This document shows positions 40,782 to 50,916 of a stretch of 64,000 bases of DNA, one piece after another. Numbering within the stretch: the first letter of the stretch is position 1; each line of letters starts with the position of its first letter. A model generated the notes under the pieces. The model was not told the DNA's origin, searched no databases, and saw only the letters and a list, made by a program, of their open reading frames with translations. The position numbers were made by a program, and so were the translations under genes. The stretch comes from Prorocentrum cordatum. Taxonomy: Eukaryota; Sar; Dinophyceae; Prorocentrales; Prorocentraceae. The DNA lies in contig CAUYUJ010001722.1 in assembly GCA_963575745.1 (NCBI GenBank), forward strand, positions 1 through 64,000, read 5' to 3'.

Positions 40782-40976
40782 TCGGGCCGGACGAAAGGGG
40801 GGGATTGGGAAAGGGGGGGTTACGAAATTTGCTACATGCAGTTGGTTTCGGCCCCACTGAGGGGTCCATTCCTCGATACATGGCCGCCTCTGGCGCCGGG
40901 AGGCGCCGGGAAAATCAGCTACGTGAGCTGATTCTCAAACCCCCCCTTTGCTATCCCCCCCTTTCGCCCGACCCGA
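40782..40976. mobile_element. TIR element, family G, copy 2, with 5-bp TSD (in intron 4)
   Basis: 195 bp, starts TCGGGCCGGACGAAAGGGGG and ends CCTTTCGCCCGACCCGA. GTGTG lies directly on both sides (40777-40781 and 40977-40981). Confidence 0.85.
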
Positions 40977-41161
40977 GTGTGGGAGGGCGGGCAAGGGGTG
41001 TCGGGCAAGTTGGCACGGGGGGGGGTGCTTCTTGAAGGATGTGGTCGGGGGTTCCAGTAAGTGCAGACTCCTTAGCTGCCTGCAGCTGCCAGGCTGCCCC
41101 CGCTTTGAACGAACACGGGGCGAACGCGCAGAACTCGAAGAAGAAACAGCAAAACAAGCAT

Positions 41162-41308
41162 AACCTTTCGGAGGTTCGCCCGGATTTTTCAGATCGACGC
41201 TGAATCCCCTCCCTGGCGCGCGGAGTGCTCCAGTGGCTTCTCGCTGGAGGCGCCGCCAGGGGGGCCCAGAGCCGACCCGAGAACTCCGCCCAGAGTTCCG
41301 AAAGTTGC
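41162..41308. mobile_element. Fold-back element, family A, copy 5 (in intron 4)
   Basis: Left AACCTTTCGGAGGTTCGCCC, right GAACTCCGCCCAGAGTTCCG then AAAGTT. It ends 63 nt before exon 5. Confidence 0.75.
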
Positions 41309-41371
41309 TGCTTGTGCTGTCTCTGGCTGTCCAGAGAGCGCAGCATGCCGTTCTGGCCGGCCTCCGCGAAG

Positions 41372-41575
41372 GTGTGCAACGTGTGCTGGAGCAGCCGCCA
41401 GGGCCTGGAGAGCAACATCCTCGCCTACCGCAACCTCGCGGTCATGCAGCTGGCCGTCCCCGAGGCCTGGAAGCCCGCCCTCTTCTCGCAGGGCAGCCTG
41501 GTGCCCTTCCCCGTGCCCACGAAGACCCGGGGCGGGCGGAAGCTCCCAGACCCCCAGCGCGTCGTGGCAAAATGA
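41372..41575 (+). CDS. Mei2-like RNA-binding protein, exon 5 (terminal)
   Basis: After a CTCCGCGAAG acceptor, 67 codons and a TGA (41573-41575). Reads VCNVCWSSRQGLESNILAYR then NLAVMQLAVPEAWKPALF and SQGSLVPFPVPTKT, the C-terminal extension that distinguishes the Mei2-type RRM (family pattern KVC.V.WS..QGL..N..RYRN..VM...VP...KP..F..G..VPFP.PT). The tail RGGRKLPDPQRVVAK is short. The frame is also open upstream of the acceptor and reads PFWPASAK, resembling the end of exon 4, so a longer exon or a shifted splice site is an alternative. Confidence 0.9.
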   Translation: MCNVCWSSRQGLESNILAYRNLAVMQLAVPEAWKPALFSQGSLVPFPVPTKTRGGRKLPDPQRVVAK

Positions 41576-41590
41576 TGACGGACGTTTTTT

Positions 41591-41750
41591 GATGGGCCTG
41601 TTTTCCACCACCACCACCATAAGTTGGAGTGGGGAAGGAGGAGGAGGAGGAGGAGGAGGAGGAGGAGGAGGAGGAGGAGGAGGAGGAGGAGGAGGACCCC
41701 CTCCCCCTCCAACGTATTGTGGTGGTGGTGGAAAACAGGCGCATCATTTT
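41591..41750. repeat. Large fold-back around (GGA)n just after the Mei2-like stop codon
   Basis: Left arm GATGGGCCTGTTTTCCACCA.. pairs with ..TGGTGGAAAACAGGCGCATC at the right over about 45 bp with few mismatches (GTTGGAGTGGGG / CCCCCTCCAAC inside). The centre is (GGA)n at 41636-41693. If in the 3' UTR it would give a stable hairpin in the transcript. Confidence 0.85.
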
Positions 41751-41759
41751 TGTTGTTGG

Positions 41760-42035
41760 TTTCGGCCGTTGGGGGCCCTCGCCGGGCGTTGCGGCACCGT
41801 CCGCACGCGCCCCCGCCACAATATTCGGCACACTTCTCATCCGCGCCGTGGCCCAATCGGGAAGCGCCACCGGAGGTCCCAGCGGCGCGCTTGCATGCGC
41901 CCCTGGAACCAAGGTCGGCACGCACTCCACGCGCTTCGTGGCCATGTAGGGAACTCCACCGATGACGATGCTTACAACTGCGTAACTCACGGCTGCATCT
42001 GGTTGGGTTCTTTGCCAGGCTAGTTTTTTGTCCAA
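41760..42035. repeat. Degenerate units of the dispersed 90-bp family
   Basis: GGGAAGCGCCACCGGAGGTCC and GGGAACTCCACCGATGAC words with CGGCACGC..CGCGCTTCGTGGCC between, ending with the tail CATCTGGTTGGGTTCTTTG (41996). Confidence 0.7.
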
Positions 42036-42139
42036 CCACCTTGTGCTGTTGGGTCTTCGTTTTGACAAAGACATCATCCCGCGTTCCTCCTCCCGCGTCC
42101 CTCCTCTTCTCCTCCTCTCTTCCTGCTCCTTCCACTCCT

Positions 42140-42181
42140 CCCTCATCATCCCCATCATCATGGCCATCTTCATCATCGCCC

Positions 42182-42250
<69 letters not shown>

Positions 42251-42370
42251 ACATCACCCTCATGAGCCTCATCAGCATCTGCATCCTCCTCCTCTTTCTC
42301 CTCCTCCTCCTCCTCATCATCACCATCATCGTCGTCGTCCTTGTCGTCATCATCAGCATAAGCATCAGTA
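42140..42370. repeat. (ATC)n microsatellite with (CTC)n interruption
   Basis: Pure ATC from about 42177 to 42250, then ATC/CTC/GTC mixtures. Poly-Ile, poly-Ser and (minus) poly-Asp frames are artefacts. Confidence 0.95.
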
Positions 42371-42429
42371 CCAACATGAGCGTGTTTCTTTATTGCTTTG
42401 GGAATAACGTGCTTTGTATCCCCCGGGCG

Positions 42430-42740
42430 ATCCGCACCACCACAGAGCCTGTGTACACCACAATGCTTGCGTGCACCACAGCGCCACACAGCGGCTGTGT
42501 AACCCACACAGCCTATGTACACCACAGAAGCCGCGTGCAACACAGCGCCAGTGTGTGCCTCAGTGCCTGCGGGCATTACAGCGCTCGTATTCACCACAGC
42601 GCTTGCGTACACCACACCAGCCGTGTGCAACACAGCACCAGTGCACGCCACAATGCCTGCGTGCACTACAGCGCTTGTGTACGCCACGGCGCCTGTGTGC
42701 AACACAGCAACCGTGCGCAACAGAGCACAACTGTTGTATA
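42430..42740. repeat. 18-bp minisatellite (CACCACAGCGC type), array 1
   Basis: Units such as GTGCACCACAGCGCTTGT, period mostly 18 with some 15. Read in frame it gives TTAPVYT-type repeats. Array 2 (43200-43430) is the same repeat in opposite orientation. Confidence 0.85.
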
Positions 42741-42979
42741 TAGAACTTCAGAAGGACTCCAAATGACACACTGGAGCGCGTGTGGGTTCCACAAAAAACA
42801 ACCGTTCTAAGGAATCCTTGCGGAAAAAGCGCTGCTGGAATCTACGAGTCCTCCCGCATCATCCGAACCCTTCCCATATGCGTCCAGGAGTCCCCAGCTG
42901 AATTTGCCATCCGAGAACCAAGTGGTGGCTGATTCAATAGCGGTGCGCGCGGAGATGGATGTAGCGCCGGCCCGCACGA

Positions 42980-43130
42980 CGGGGGAAGGGTGAAGGAGGA
43001 GGAGGAGGATGAGGAGCAAATGGAGGAGGACGAGGAGGAGGAGAAAGAGGAGGAGGAGGAGGAGGGGACGAGGAGGAGGAGGTGGAGGTGGAGGTGGAAT
43101 GGAGGCGGAGGAGGAGGGAGGAAGGATAGC
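42980..43130. repeat. (GGA)n tract between the opposed arrays
   Basis: Purine-rich GGA with GAC/GTG interruptions. Confidence 0.9.
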
Positions 43131-43199
43131 GTCCCATTTTATTATCAACGCTTCCGTGGCGTGGTGTTTAGCCGTCCGCAGCAGATCCACACTTACATG

Positions 43200-43432
43200 C
43201 TCCTTCTACCTGTCCTGTGGACGCAGGCGCTGTGGTGTACACTGGCGCTGCGTTGCGCGCGGATGCTGTGTTGTAGACAGGCGCTGTGGTGTACACCGGC
43301 GCTGCGGTGCTCGCAAGCATTGTGGTGTACACAGGCGCTGCGTTGCACACGGTTGCTGCGGTGTACGCAGGCGCTGTGGTGTACACAGGCGCTGTGGTGC
43401 ACGCGAGCGTTGTGGTGTTCACAGACGTTTTG
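43200..43432. repeat. 18-bp minisatellite, array 2, inverted relative to array 1
   Basis: Units such as CAGGCGCTGTGGTGTACA, the reverse complement of array 1 units. Confidence 0.85.
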
Positions 43433-43730
43433 AAGAAGATCGGCACCTATATGCTGCTCCTACTTGGCCTTGGTCATCCTTAGGCATTCACGGACGACGC
43501 TGGCGCGGAACGTGACGTCATCTGGGGGGGTGGGCGGGGCCGATGACGGCCGCTATCCGGGATAGACAAAATCTCTGTTGTGCCGGAGCCACATGGCGGG
43601 GGGGGGGGGCGTTGCGTTATGCCCCCCGCGGCCCCCCCCGTAACGCCCACGATCGCCGAAAATAAAGAAACGCGCTCCGTCGCATCATGACCATCGACGT
43701 CGCGTCATCGCCACCATCAGCGACTGCGAC

Positions 43731-44525
43731 GTGGGGCATGGCAAGAAGCATCGACGCCCGTGGGGTGTGGGGGGTGGGTGGGTGGGTGGGGGGGCGATGT
43801 TGGTACTCGGTGGCAAATTGGAAAGCATGTTCGAGACCGACGGCTTGGTGTTCTGTTCGCGAACTCCCGCGCCGCGGCCGAGCAGTCGCGCGAAGGCCGA
43901 GGCGTCTAGGGCTTGGTCGTGGCCAGCGCTGTCGCGGACGAGCTGGCGGATTACGCCGCGCGCGACGCGCGGGTGCCAGGGGCCGACAGAGGCCAGAGGC
44001 CGCGCCCTCATGCGCGAGAGGAGAGCCTTCCTGGCCGGGCAGCGCCTCCTCTGGGCGACGGTCGACAGCGCGGCTGCCGCCGAGGCGGCCGAGGGTCCGA
44101 GGGGAAAAGAGGAGCTCTGCTGCTGCTGCGCCCCCGCCTCCTCGCCCCTCTGCCCCGATGTCTCCGCCTTGTTATCTCCCCGCGCTTTGGCGGGGGATGA
44201 GCGGCGTTGTCTGGGGTGTCTCGGGTCGGCCTTCGACGCGCGCGCGGGGGGGCCTGGCGGCCCGCGTCATGCCCGGAGTAGCGTAATGTCTACGGGGTGC
44301 TTATGTCGCCGAAGAAGGGGGTCCGCGTCCACATCGCGGGGGGGCTGGGTTCATTCCGCCCGCGCCCAGAATGTTCACGCGTCTCTCAGGATGCGGTTTT
44401 GCGCGCGGCGTGGCGGCGTCGCCCAGAAGCGAACTCGCCTCTTGAGCAAGCAGTGTCGCGATCAGATGAACAGGGCCCAGCGAGCGCGGGTTAAAGCCCG
44501 AGGTCTTCAGCCATGCCGAGAATGA
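43731..44525 (+). CDS. Unidentified GC-rich ORF
   Basis: 264 codons, with a plausible stretch LMRERRAFLAGQRLLWAT then VDSAAAAEAAEGPRGKEEL and a Cys cluster (ELCCCCAPASS). Another + strand frame overlaps most of it. No family recognised, and GC-rich DNA yields such frames by chance. Confidence 0.25.
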   Translation: MGHGKKHRRPWGVGGGWVGGGAMLVLGGKLESMFETDGLVFCSRTPAPRPSSRAKAEASRAWSWPALSRTSWRITPRATRGCQGPTEARGRALMRERRAFLAGQRLLWATVDSAAAAEAAEGPRGKEELCCCCAPASSPLCPDVSALLSPRALAGDERRCLGCLGSAFDARAGGPGGPRHARSSVMSTGCLCRRRRGSASTSRGGWVHSARAQNVHASLRMRFCARRGGVAQKRTRLLSKQCRDQMNRAQRARVKARGLQPCRE

Positions 44526-44589
44526 GGCCGGGCAGTCGAGCGCGCTTCAAGGGTTAGAGAGACAGACTCGCATGCGCCACGAGCCCCGC

Positions 44590-44935
44590 GCCACTCCACT
44601 CCGCGCCATCGATTTCGGCGCGCCCCTCGCGCGCTTCTTGGCCCCGTGAGGAACTCCGCCGAAGGCCCCTGTCGCGCGGCCCGCGTGCGTTCCCGCCGCC
44701 AATATAGGCGCGCGGGCCTCGCGCTTTTTGTGACCCCATCGTGGTTGCGGCCCCGTCGGCGGCGCCCGCGCGGCGGCCCTGCCCCATATATGCGCGCCGT
44801 TCTTGCGCGTCGCGGCCCTGGGAAGAGACCCGCCGAGGGCCATGTTCACAACGGCGGTGTTCGCAATTGCACGTGGTTGGGTCCTTCGCCGGCCTTTGTC
44901 GCAGCCGTCATGTGGTGGTGTGTCTTCTTTTGAAG
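44590..44935. repeat. Dispersed 90-bp family, array 1
   Basis: About three to four units with CCGCCGAAGGCCCCTGTCGC, GCCCCGTCGGCGGCGCCCGC and a final tail GTGGTTGGGTCCTTCGCCGG (44873). Confidence 0.75.
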
Positions 44936-45009
44936 AGGCAGCGCCCGGCGTCCTCTCTCCTCCTCCCCCCCCAACCTTTGCTTTTGTCCTCTGCGCGTCC
45001 GCAATTTCA

Positions 45010-45320
45010 GCGCGCCCAGCGCGGCGCGTCTCGCCCCCGCGGCGAGCTCCACCGAAGGCCGCGGCGGCGCCGCCCGCGCGCGCCCCAGGCGCCCCTTTCC
45101 GCGCGCCCCGCATTTTTTGTGCTGGCCCAACGGGAGCCCCATCGAAGGCCCCAGTGGCGCAGCCCGCATGCTGCCCAGCCTTTCATTTCGACGCGCCCAT
45201 TGCTTGTTTCGGGGCCCCTTAGGGGGCTCCTTCGAAGGCCCCAGTGGCGCCGCCCGCATGCGCTCCGACTTTCCACGTCGGCGCGCCCTCCGCGCGTTGC
45301 GCGGCTCCATAGTCTGAGCG
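45010..45320. repeat. Dispersed 90-bp family, array 2
   Basis: The word GGCGC[CA]GCCCGC recurs at about 45067, 45154 and 45244, so the period is 90. Units hold GAGCTCCACCGAAGGCC and TTTC.ACGTCGGCGCGCCC-type words. Confidence 0.8.
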
Positions 45321-45374
45321 CCGCGCAGGAGGGCGCCCTCGCCGGAGGGTGACATGGCAGGCCCTTTCCATCCC

Positions 45375-45660
45375 CTTGTCTGAATGCTACGCTGGAGGGC
45401 GCCTTGGCAGATCCTCGCCTCCTGCGTCTCTGTTCTGCCATGCCCCGTGTCGTTGCCATCCTCGGCCCCGTCGGGCTAGGCGGGGCCCCTGTCGCGCGCC
45501 GGCCGCGCTGGTCAGACCGCGCAGGGGGGCGCGGCCGATGGCGCCGTGGACAAAAGGCGTCGTCCATCGTCCACGTAGACATTCCAGCGAATACCCCAGC
45601 GTCGACGACAACTACTCCGACGCAGACCTCGCAGTGGAGCGTTGCGATTCAGACTGGTAG
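45375..45660. repeat. Leader segment of the dispersed 90-bp family, copy 1
   Basis: Matches 53474-53750: CTGAATGCTACGC, CTCTGTT.TGCCATG.CCCG, TTGCCATCCTC, ACCGCGCTGGTCAG and GACAAAAGG.GTC in the same order. In the second copy this leader runs directly into a 90-bp array. Confidence 0.7.
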
Positions 45661-46560
45661 CGAAGCCTCGGGTCTCCGTCAACCAGGGGCGCGCGCTGGT
45701 CTCTGCCCGCTGCGCCGTGATGACGACGGTTCGAGAAGCGCAGACAGCCGTGCATCTGCGCGGGCTGAGGTTCCCGCGCGGAGCGGCGAGGCAGACGAGC
45801 CGGCCAGCTACGAATTGGAGGTGTCCATGCCCCGGAAAATACCACGGTGGCCGACCGATGCGCGTGCGGGCCCCAAATGGCGCGCGCCCGCGGGGCGAGC
45901 GTTCGGGCGCGCATGGGGAGTTGCCCTCGCATGCGCGAGGTGGGCGAGCTCGACCAAGATGGCGGTCTGGTCGGGTGGGGCAGAGTGCTTCAATACGTGC
46001 AGGACAAATTGGACTACGCGAGCTCGAATGATACGGGGCTTCTGGCAGAGGAGAGCGCGAGAGGATCTGGGCGATCTTCGACGTCGGGGCCGCGAGGGGC
46101 CTGGGGGCGGCAGCGGGCGTCGATGGCCTCGTGCACGAGATGCTCGACAAAAACGGCGAGGATCTCGAGGCGGGCAGCCGTTCCTGCTCGTTCGCGTTCG
46201 ACGATGACCCCCAGAAGGGCATGACGGGCGCGGCCAGAGGGGGCGTTTTTCACGGGGGGGACCTCCGTGAGACCAGCCTGTCGGCGGCGACGAACCATGC
46301 GCCGATTCTCCTGGGCATGGGCGCGCTGACTGATCCATGGAGAGAGTGGTCGACTGCGGCCGCAAATGGATCGGGCCCCAGGCCCTTCGCCACAAGGCGT
46401 TCTACTGCGAGCGCCTCTCCAGCAAACGCATGGCCGTCAATTTGCTGACCCCGCAGCAGTGGCAGGAGGTGCCCTTCTCCTTGTTTGTCCGACGTCGGCG
46501 GCAGCGGCGCCGCGCGCATTGGTCGCGGCGCTGCCCGGAGAGGCAGCCGCGCGTCACTGC
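45661..46560 (+). pseudogene. Ty1/copia-like element, upstream part with aspartic-protease-like remnant
   Basis: Near 46290-46338 one frame reads APILLGMGALTD and, after a shift, VVDCGRKWIG then LRHKAFYCERLSSKRMAVNL (46346-46447). A LLG[MI]..L strand followed by a VVD.. strand and a H[ML]..[DN]LL motif is the C-terminal part of retropepsin domains in dinoflagellate copia-like polyproteins as I recall them. The catalytic DTG is not visible. The upstream 45661-46280 frames (for example GRVLQYVQDKLDYASS) cannot be assigned. Confidence 0.4.
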
Positions 46561-46844
46561 CGTCTCGCCGAGCGCTAGGGAGAGCGCTCCCTTGCGATGC
46601 CAGAGCAAGGGGATTCTTCTCGATCGTCAACCTCATCATCGGGGGTGCCCATTGGACTCGGGCGACGCGAGCGCGGGGCTCCGGCCGGGGCGACGGGCGC
46701 GTCGGCAGCGCAGGCGCCTGCCCGAGCGACGCAAGCTGCGAGGCGGAGCGGGTCAACGGTGACCTCGGCATCTGGGCCGGCGACTGGCAGATCCGTCGGT
46801 CCGTTCATCGCCGTCGCCGCCGTCGCTTCGGACGTTATCATCAG

Positions 46845-47210
<366 letters not shown>

Positions 47211-47573
47211 GGACAAGTAGGCGGACCAGGGTCCGTCCGCGAGGCGCACTGCGGTGCGACAACTCGCCAAACACTATTTGCGGCGGTGCAGCCTTGAGAT
47301 ACGAGGGCGGGCAACAAACCCCCTCCCCCGGCGCAATGCGACAGACGCTACAGACGGCGGACAGACGGTGAAGATCTCACGTGTCAGACCGCGTGACGAA
47401 GAAGGCCCCAACAAGAAAGGCGACGTGCTGACACGTGGCTAGGCGGCTTGGCAGACCGCCAGTTGGGCGCTTGGCCGCAACGCGGCGCGCAGGGACGGGG
47501 CACCCCCCGCCCCCACGCCCTGACACCGTGGACGCGGGGCCACGCGTACACACGGGCAGGCAGAAGGAGGAGA

Positions 47574-48923
47574 TTAGCGCGGGGCACCAGGCGGAGCGCC
47601 GCGGAGCGATGACAGCATAGCTTGGAGGGTGAGTGGCGGCGCAGCACCATCGGGCGAGGGCGTAAGCAGCTCGGCGAAGGCACGCCCGGCGCGGTGGAGG
47701 CGCTGGAGCAGAGGGCCTTGACGGGCTTGAGCAGCGGCAAGGTCGGCGGCGAGAGCAGCACACCTCTGCTGAAGAGCGGCCATAGACTGGGACAGCTCGG
47801 TTTCGCGGTCGGTGAGGGGCGGCTGCTCAGTGCCTGCGGCCGCGGGCCTCGTGGCAGGGACGAGGTCATCGGTGCGCCTGGCCAGGTGGTGGACCAGCGC
47901 GGTGCGGCGATCCGTGTGCTGGCGGCCGTCGCCCTTGAGAGGCGACTGGAGGGTAACGCGCGGTCCCAGGGCTGGAGCCGCTAGGGCCACGCCCCGTGAG
48001 GACGGAAGAGCCGCATCCTCGCACCCAGCAACAGTGAGAGCGTGGACGGGGTGCGACGGCCTGACTGGCTCGGTGCCCTGCGGGGGGGCTGGAGCCGCCC
48101 CCGCGGGCTGGCGCTGGTGGGGGGACGGGGTGGGTGGCACGGTGGGACCAATCATGATGCCGTGCGAGGGCTCGGAGGTCGGCCGCGTGGTCGGGTGGCG
48201 TCTCGATGGGGCGGCATCGTCGGCAGCGTGGGGTGTCGGCGGGGCGTCGTCTATGCTGCCACTCAATCCGAGGGGATCATAAAGGTCCTCGTCGGCGTCT
48301 TGACGGTGAGCGACATCATCATGTGGGTGCGATGTCGCTCTCGGTGGCGGAGTCGCGGTGGGCGTCGAGAGGTTGCCCGACGGGGCAGGGTTGGCGCTGG
48401 CTGGGCCGTCGTCCAAGAAGTCCAATCCCCCGCCGAAGCCGAACGGGTCGTCCTCCTGTTCATCGAGCATCGCCCGTTGGGCCTCGGCCCAGAGCTCATC
48501 CGGGTCTTGCGGGATGAATGGTCCAGCCGCGGGTGGTGCCTGGTCCGACAGAAGGGGTTTCGGTTCCATTTTGCTGAGTTCCGCTGCTGTAAACCCAGCC
48601 CTGCGGTGTGGGAGCGGCAGAGTACGGTGTCTGCGCTCGTAGATAGCGACAGCGACCCCATGAAGCACGGTCGCTTGGCGATGTCGTGTTTTGGCAGCTT
48701 CAACAATGTCGTCAGGAAGGTTGTGCGTGCGTGCCGCCGCTGTGGCAAGGGCGTCGGCCTGACGGTTGAACTCCTCCGCGATGGGCCCGATGAGCCCAAG
48801 GTCGATGCCCAGGTCTCCCAGGTGGCTGGCGATTTTTTCGACGCGAAACATGTTGGGCTTGGCCATAACACATCGGTGGATATTTTCCCAGAGCTCCGCG
48901 TGCGTGCCCTGCGGCGCTGGATG
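47574..48923 (-). pseudogene. LINE 3' fragment: RNase H C-terminus and Pro-rich tail
   Basis: The minus-strand frame begins inside the (GA)n tract and becomes protein-like at about 48920: HAELWENIHRCVMAKPNMF then RVEKIASHLGDLGIDLG and EEFNRQADALATAAA, matching the last strand and helix of RNase H domains carried by some LINE elements (KI.SH.. followed by N..AD.LA). It continues as a long low-homology tail (PLLSDQAPPAAGPFIP, DDPFGFGGGLDFLDDG, DRETELSQSMAALQQR coiled coil) to a stop at 47574. The rest of the RNase H and the RT are missing: the upstream side is cut off by (GA)n tract 2. Confidence 0.6.
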
Positions 48924-48978
48924 TAGAGAGAGAGAGGGAGAGAGAGAGAGAGGGATAGAGAGAGAGAGAGAGAGAGGG

Positions 48979-49013
<35 letters not shown>

Positions 49014-49047
49014 GAGAAAGAGAGAGAGAGAGAGAGAGAGAGGAGAA

Positions 49048-49088
<41 letters not shown>

Positions 49089-49105
49089 AACAACAACAAA
49101 AAGGA

Positions 49106-49160
<55 letters not shown>
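48924..49160. repeat. (GA)n microsatellite, tract 2
   Basis: About 235 bp of GA with interruptions such as GGGAGA, AATAG and a CAACAACAAAAAG block. Confidence 0.97.
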
Positions 49161-49162
<2 letters not shown>

Positions 49163-49339
49163 GACCGTGGGACAACAGCAGAATCGAGGGGGATTGGGCC
49201 AGGATCCTGATGAAACCTTTCAGCAGACAGCCCAGCGTGCTGTCCTTAGCCGCGTTCGGCTCAGTTCATAACTCTGGCCACGGCCGCGACCGGTGCTCTT
49301 TTGCGACCTCCATAGTCGCCCCAAGTGACCGCTGGGCAT

Positions 49340-49985
49340 TCGGATATTATGCCGCGGTTCTTCAGCTGGGCCTTCATCGGAGCCGCGGCCGCCAGCTGCG
49401 CCTGTCCGCCCGGAGCGGGGCCGCCCTATCGCGCGAGAGCGGCGCCTGCGACGCCTTCCTCGACGGCGCCGACGACGCCATCCTCGCTGGCTCCAGCGAC
49501 CCCGGGATCCTCTGCCAGCTACAACGCGGCAGCTGCCGCAGAGGGAAGAGCCATGTGCCGAGCCGATCAGGGAACAGGCGGTGGCTCTGCGCTGGCGGCG
49601 CCCAGTCAGGCAGCTTCTCCAGAATTTCAGGGCGGCCGGAAGTCCGCGGCGAGGGCGCTCGACGTCTCGGACCTTCCGGGGGCGGCTGCGAAGAGGAAGC
49701 GATCAAGCAGTTGGACCGCCAGGGCCACATTGTGGTCAAGAATTGAACGAGATCTACGAGCGCCGCTGGAGACCTCGCGGTCATGTTTAGACCCTGCCGC
49801 GTCGACCTCGTGGAGACCTGCCGCCCAGAGGACTCCAGCTTGAGCTGGGCCGCGCAGGATCGGTGCGCCAAGGCGTTCAGGCGCGACCTCTTCGACGGAA
49901 TCGACGTGGCGACCGCGGCAGGGCCGCGGTGACAATTCGCCGAGCGCGACGTCGACGCCCGCGGAGACTGGCCCTGAGTCCGCCG
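49340..49985 (+). pseudogene. Copia-like element: segment before the integrase
   Basis: Reads FSWAFIGAAAASCACPPG and an Ala/Thr/Pro-rich stretch (SSTAPTTPSSLAPATPGSS), then in another frame RPCRVDLVETCRPEDSSL and AKAFRRDLFDGIDVAT. The VDLVE.C.P.DS.L words are ones I associate with a conserved region N-terminal to, or within, dinoflagellate copia-like polyproteins. Confidence 0.35.
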
Positions 49986-50155
49986 CGTGCCACGGGTTGC
50001 CCCGCGCAGAACCCTAGCCAGAAGACTGGCGGCGTCGGACATCGATGTGCCCGGAGCGTTCGAGGCTCTGGCCCCGGACGGCCCGGAGTGGCCATCTCAG
50101 CAGCAGGAGACTTGCATGATGACGTTGAACTTGTGCCAAGGATCGAGCCTCGCGA

Positions 50156-50916
50156 GTGCCACCTATCATCGGCAGAAAAAGAAAGCGCAACGACAACAGG
50201 TCTCTCCGAGCGGTGATCTCGACGTCGAGCTCGCGGCGCGGGCGCCGCCGACGGCCCCGGCCCAGCCGCTTCCGATTCGAACCGCAGGGCTGCCGCCGTT
50301 CATTGGCCGTTGCCAAATGGTGCTCAGACCGAGGCGTGGATTTCTGGATCGCCCCCGGCGAAGCGCGCTGGCTGATGGCGAAGCTCGCGAGACGGATGCG
50401 GTTTTTTAAACGACTGATGACGAAGTTGATGGCCGTCGACACCGCGCGCGCCATTGAAGAGCGAATCTCATGGGCCGCGAGCGCGATCGACAGCGTGGAT
50501 GTGCTTGGGCGCTTTTCGCCGCTCGAGCACTTGATGGGATTGGCCCGGGGGCCCGCCCCCAGCAGCCCGTCTGCCGCCGTCGGCGGGGGCGCCGTGGGGC
50601 CCGGGAACAACGACGCCTCCTCTTTCGCAGGAGTTTTCTGGAAGCCGAGTGCGCTGAACAGCGCCGCCGCGCCGAGCGCGATCGGAACCGCGTCCAGACG
50701 CGGGCCCCGGGGGGCCTCGTCTACTTCTGGCGCATGGGGGAGGGCCTCGGGGACCGCCCCGGGAGGAGAGCGGGGGCGCGCGTCCCCGCTCGCGTCCTTG
50801 CGCAGGAGAAGCGTCGCGTGGATGGGCGGGCCCTTGCGAGATCAGTGATCTGGGTCTCTCGCGGGAACGCGCTCCCCGCGTGGCCCAGGGCCGCCGCGCG
50901 GGGCCTCGGAGGCTGA
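50156..50916 (+). pseudogene. Copia-like integrase, C-terminal half
   Basis: At 50318-50553: KWCSDRGVDFWIAPGEARW, then LMAKLARRMRFFKRLMTKL and DVLGRFSPLEHLMG. The segment matches the last part of integrase cores, where the catalytic Glu is expected in ..GK[LV]E..; here it reads AKLARR, so the Glu is Ala. After a shift, AEQRRRAERDRNRV, APGGLVYFWR and VPARVLAQE follow, matching the DNA-binding C-terminus. Confidence 0.6.
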
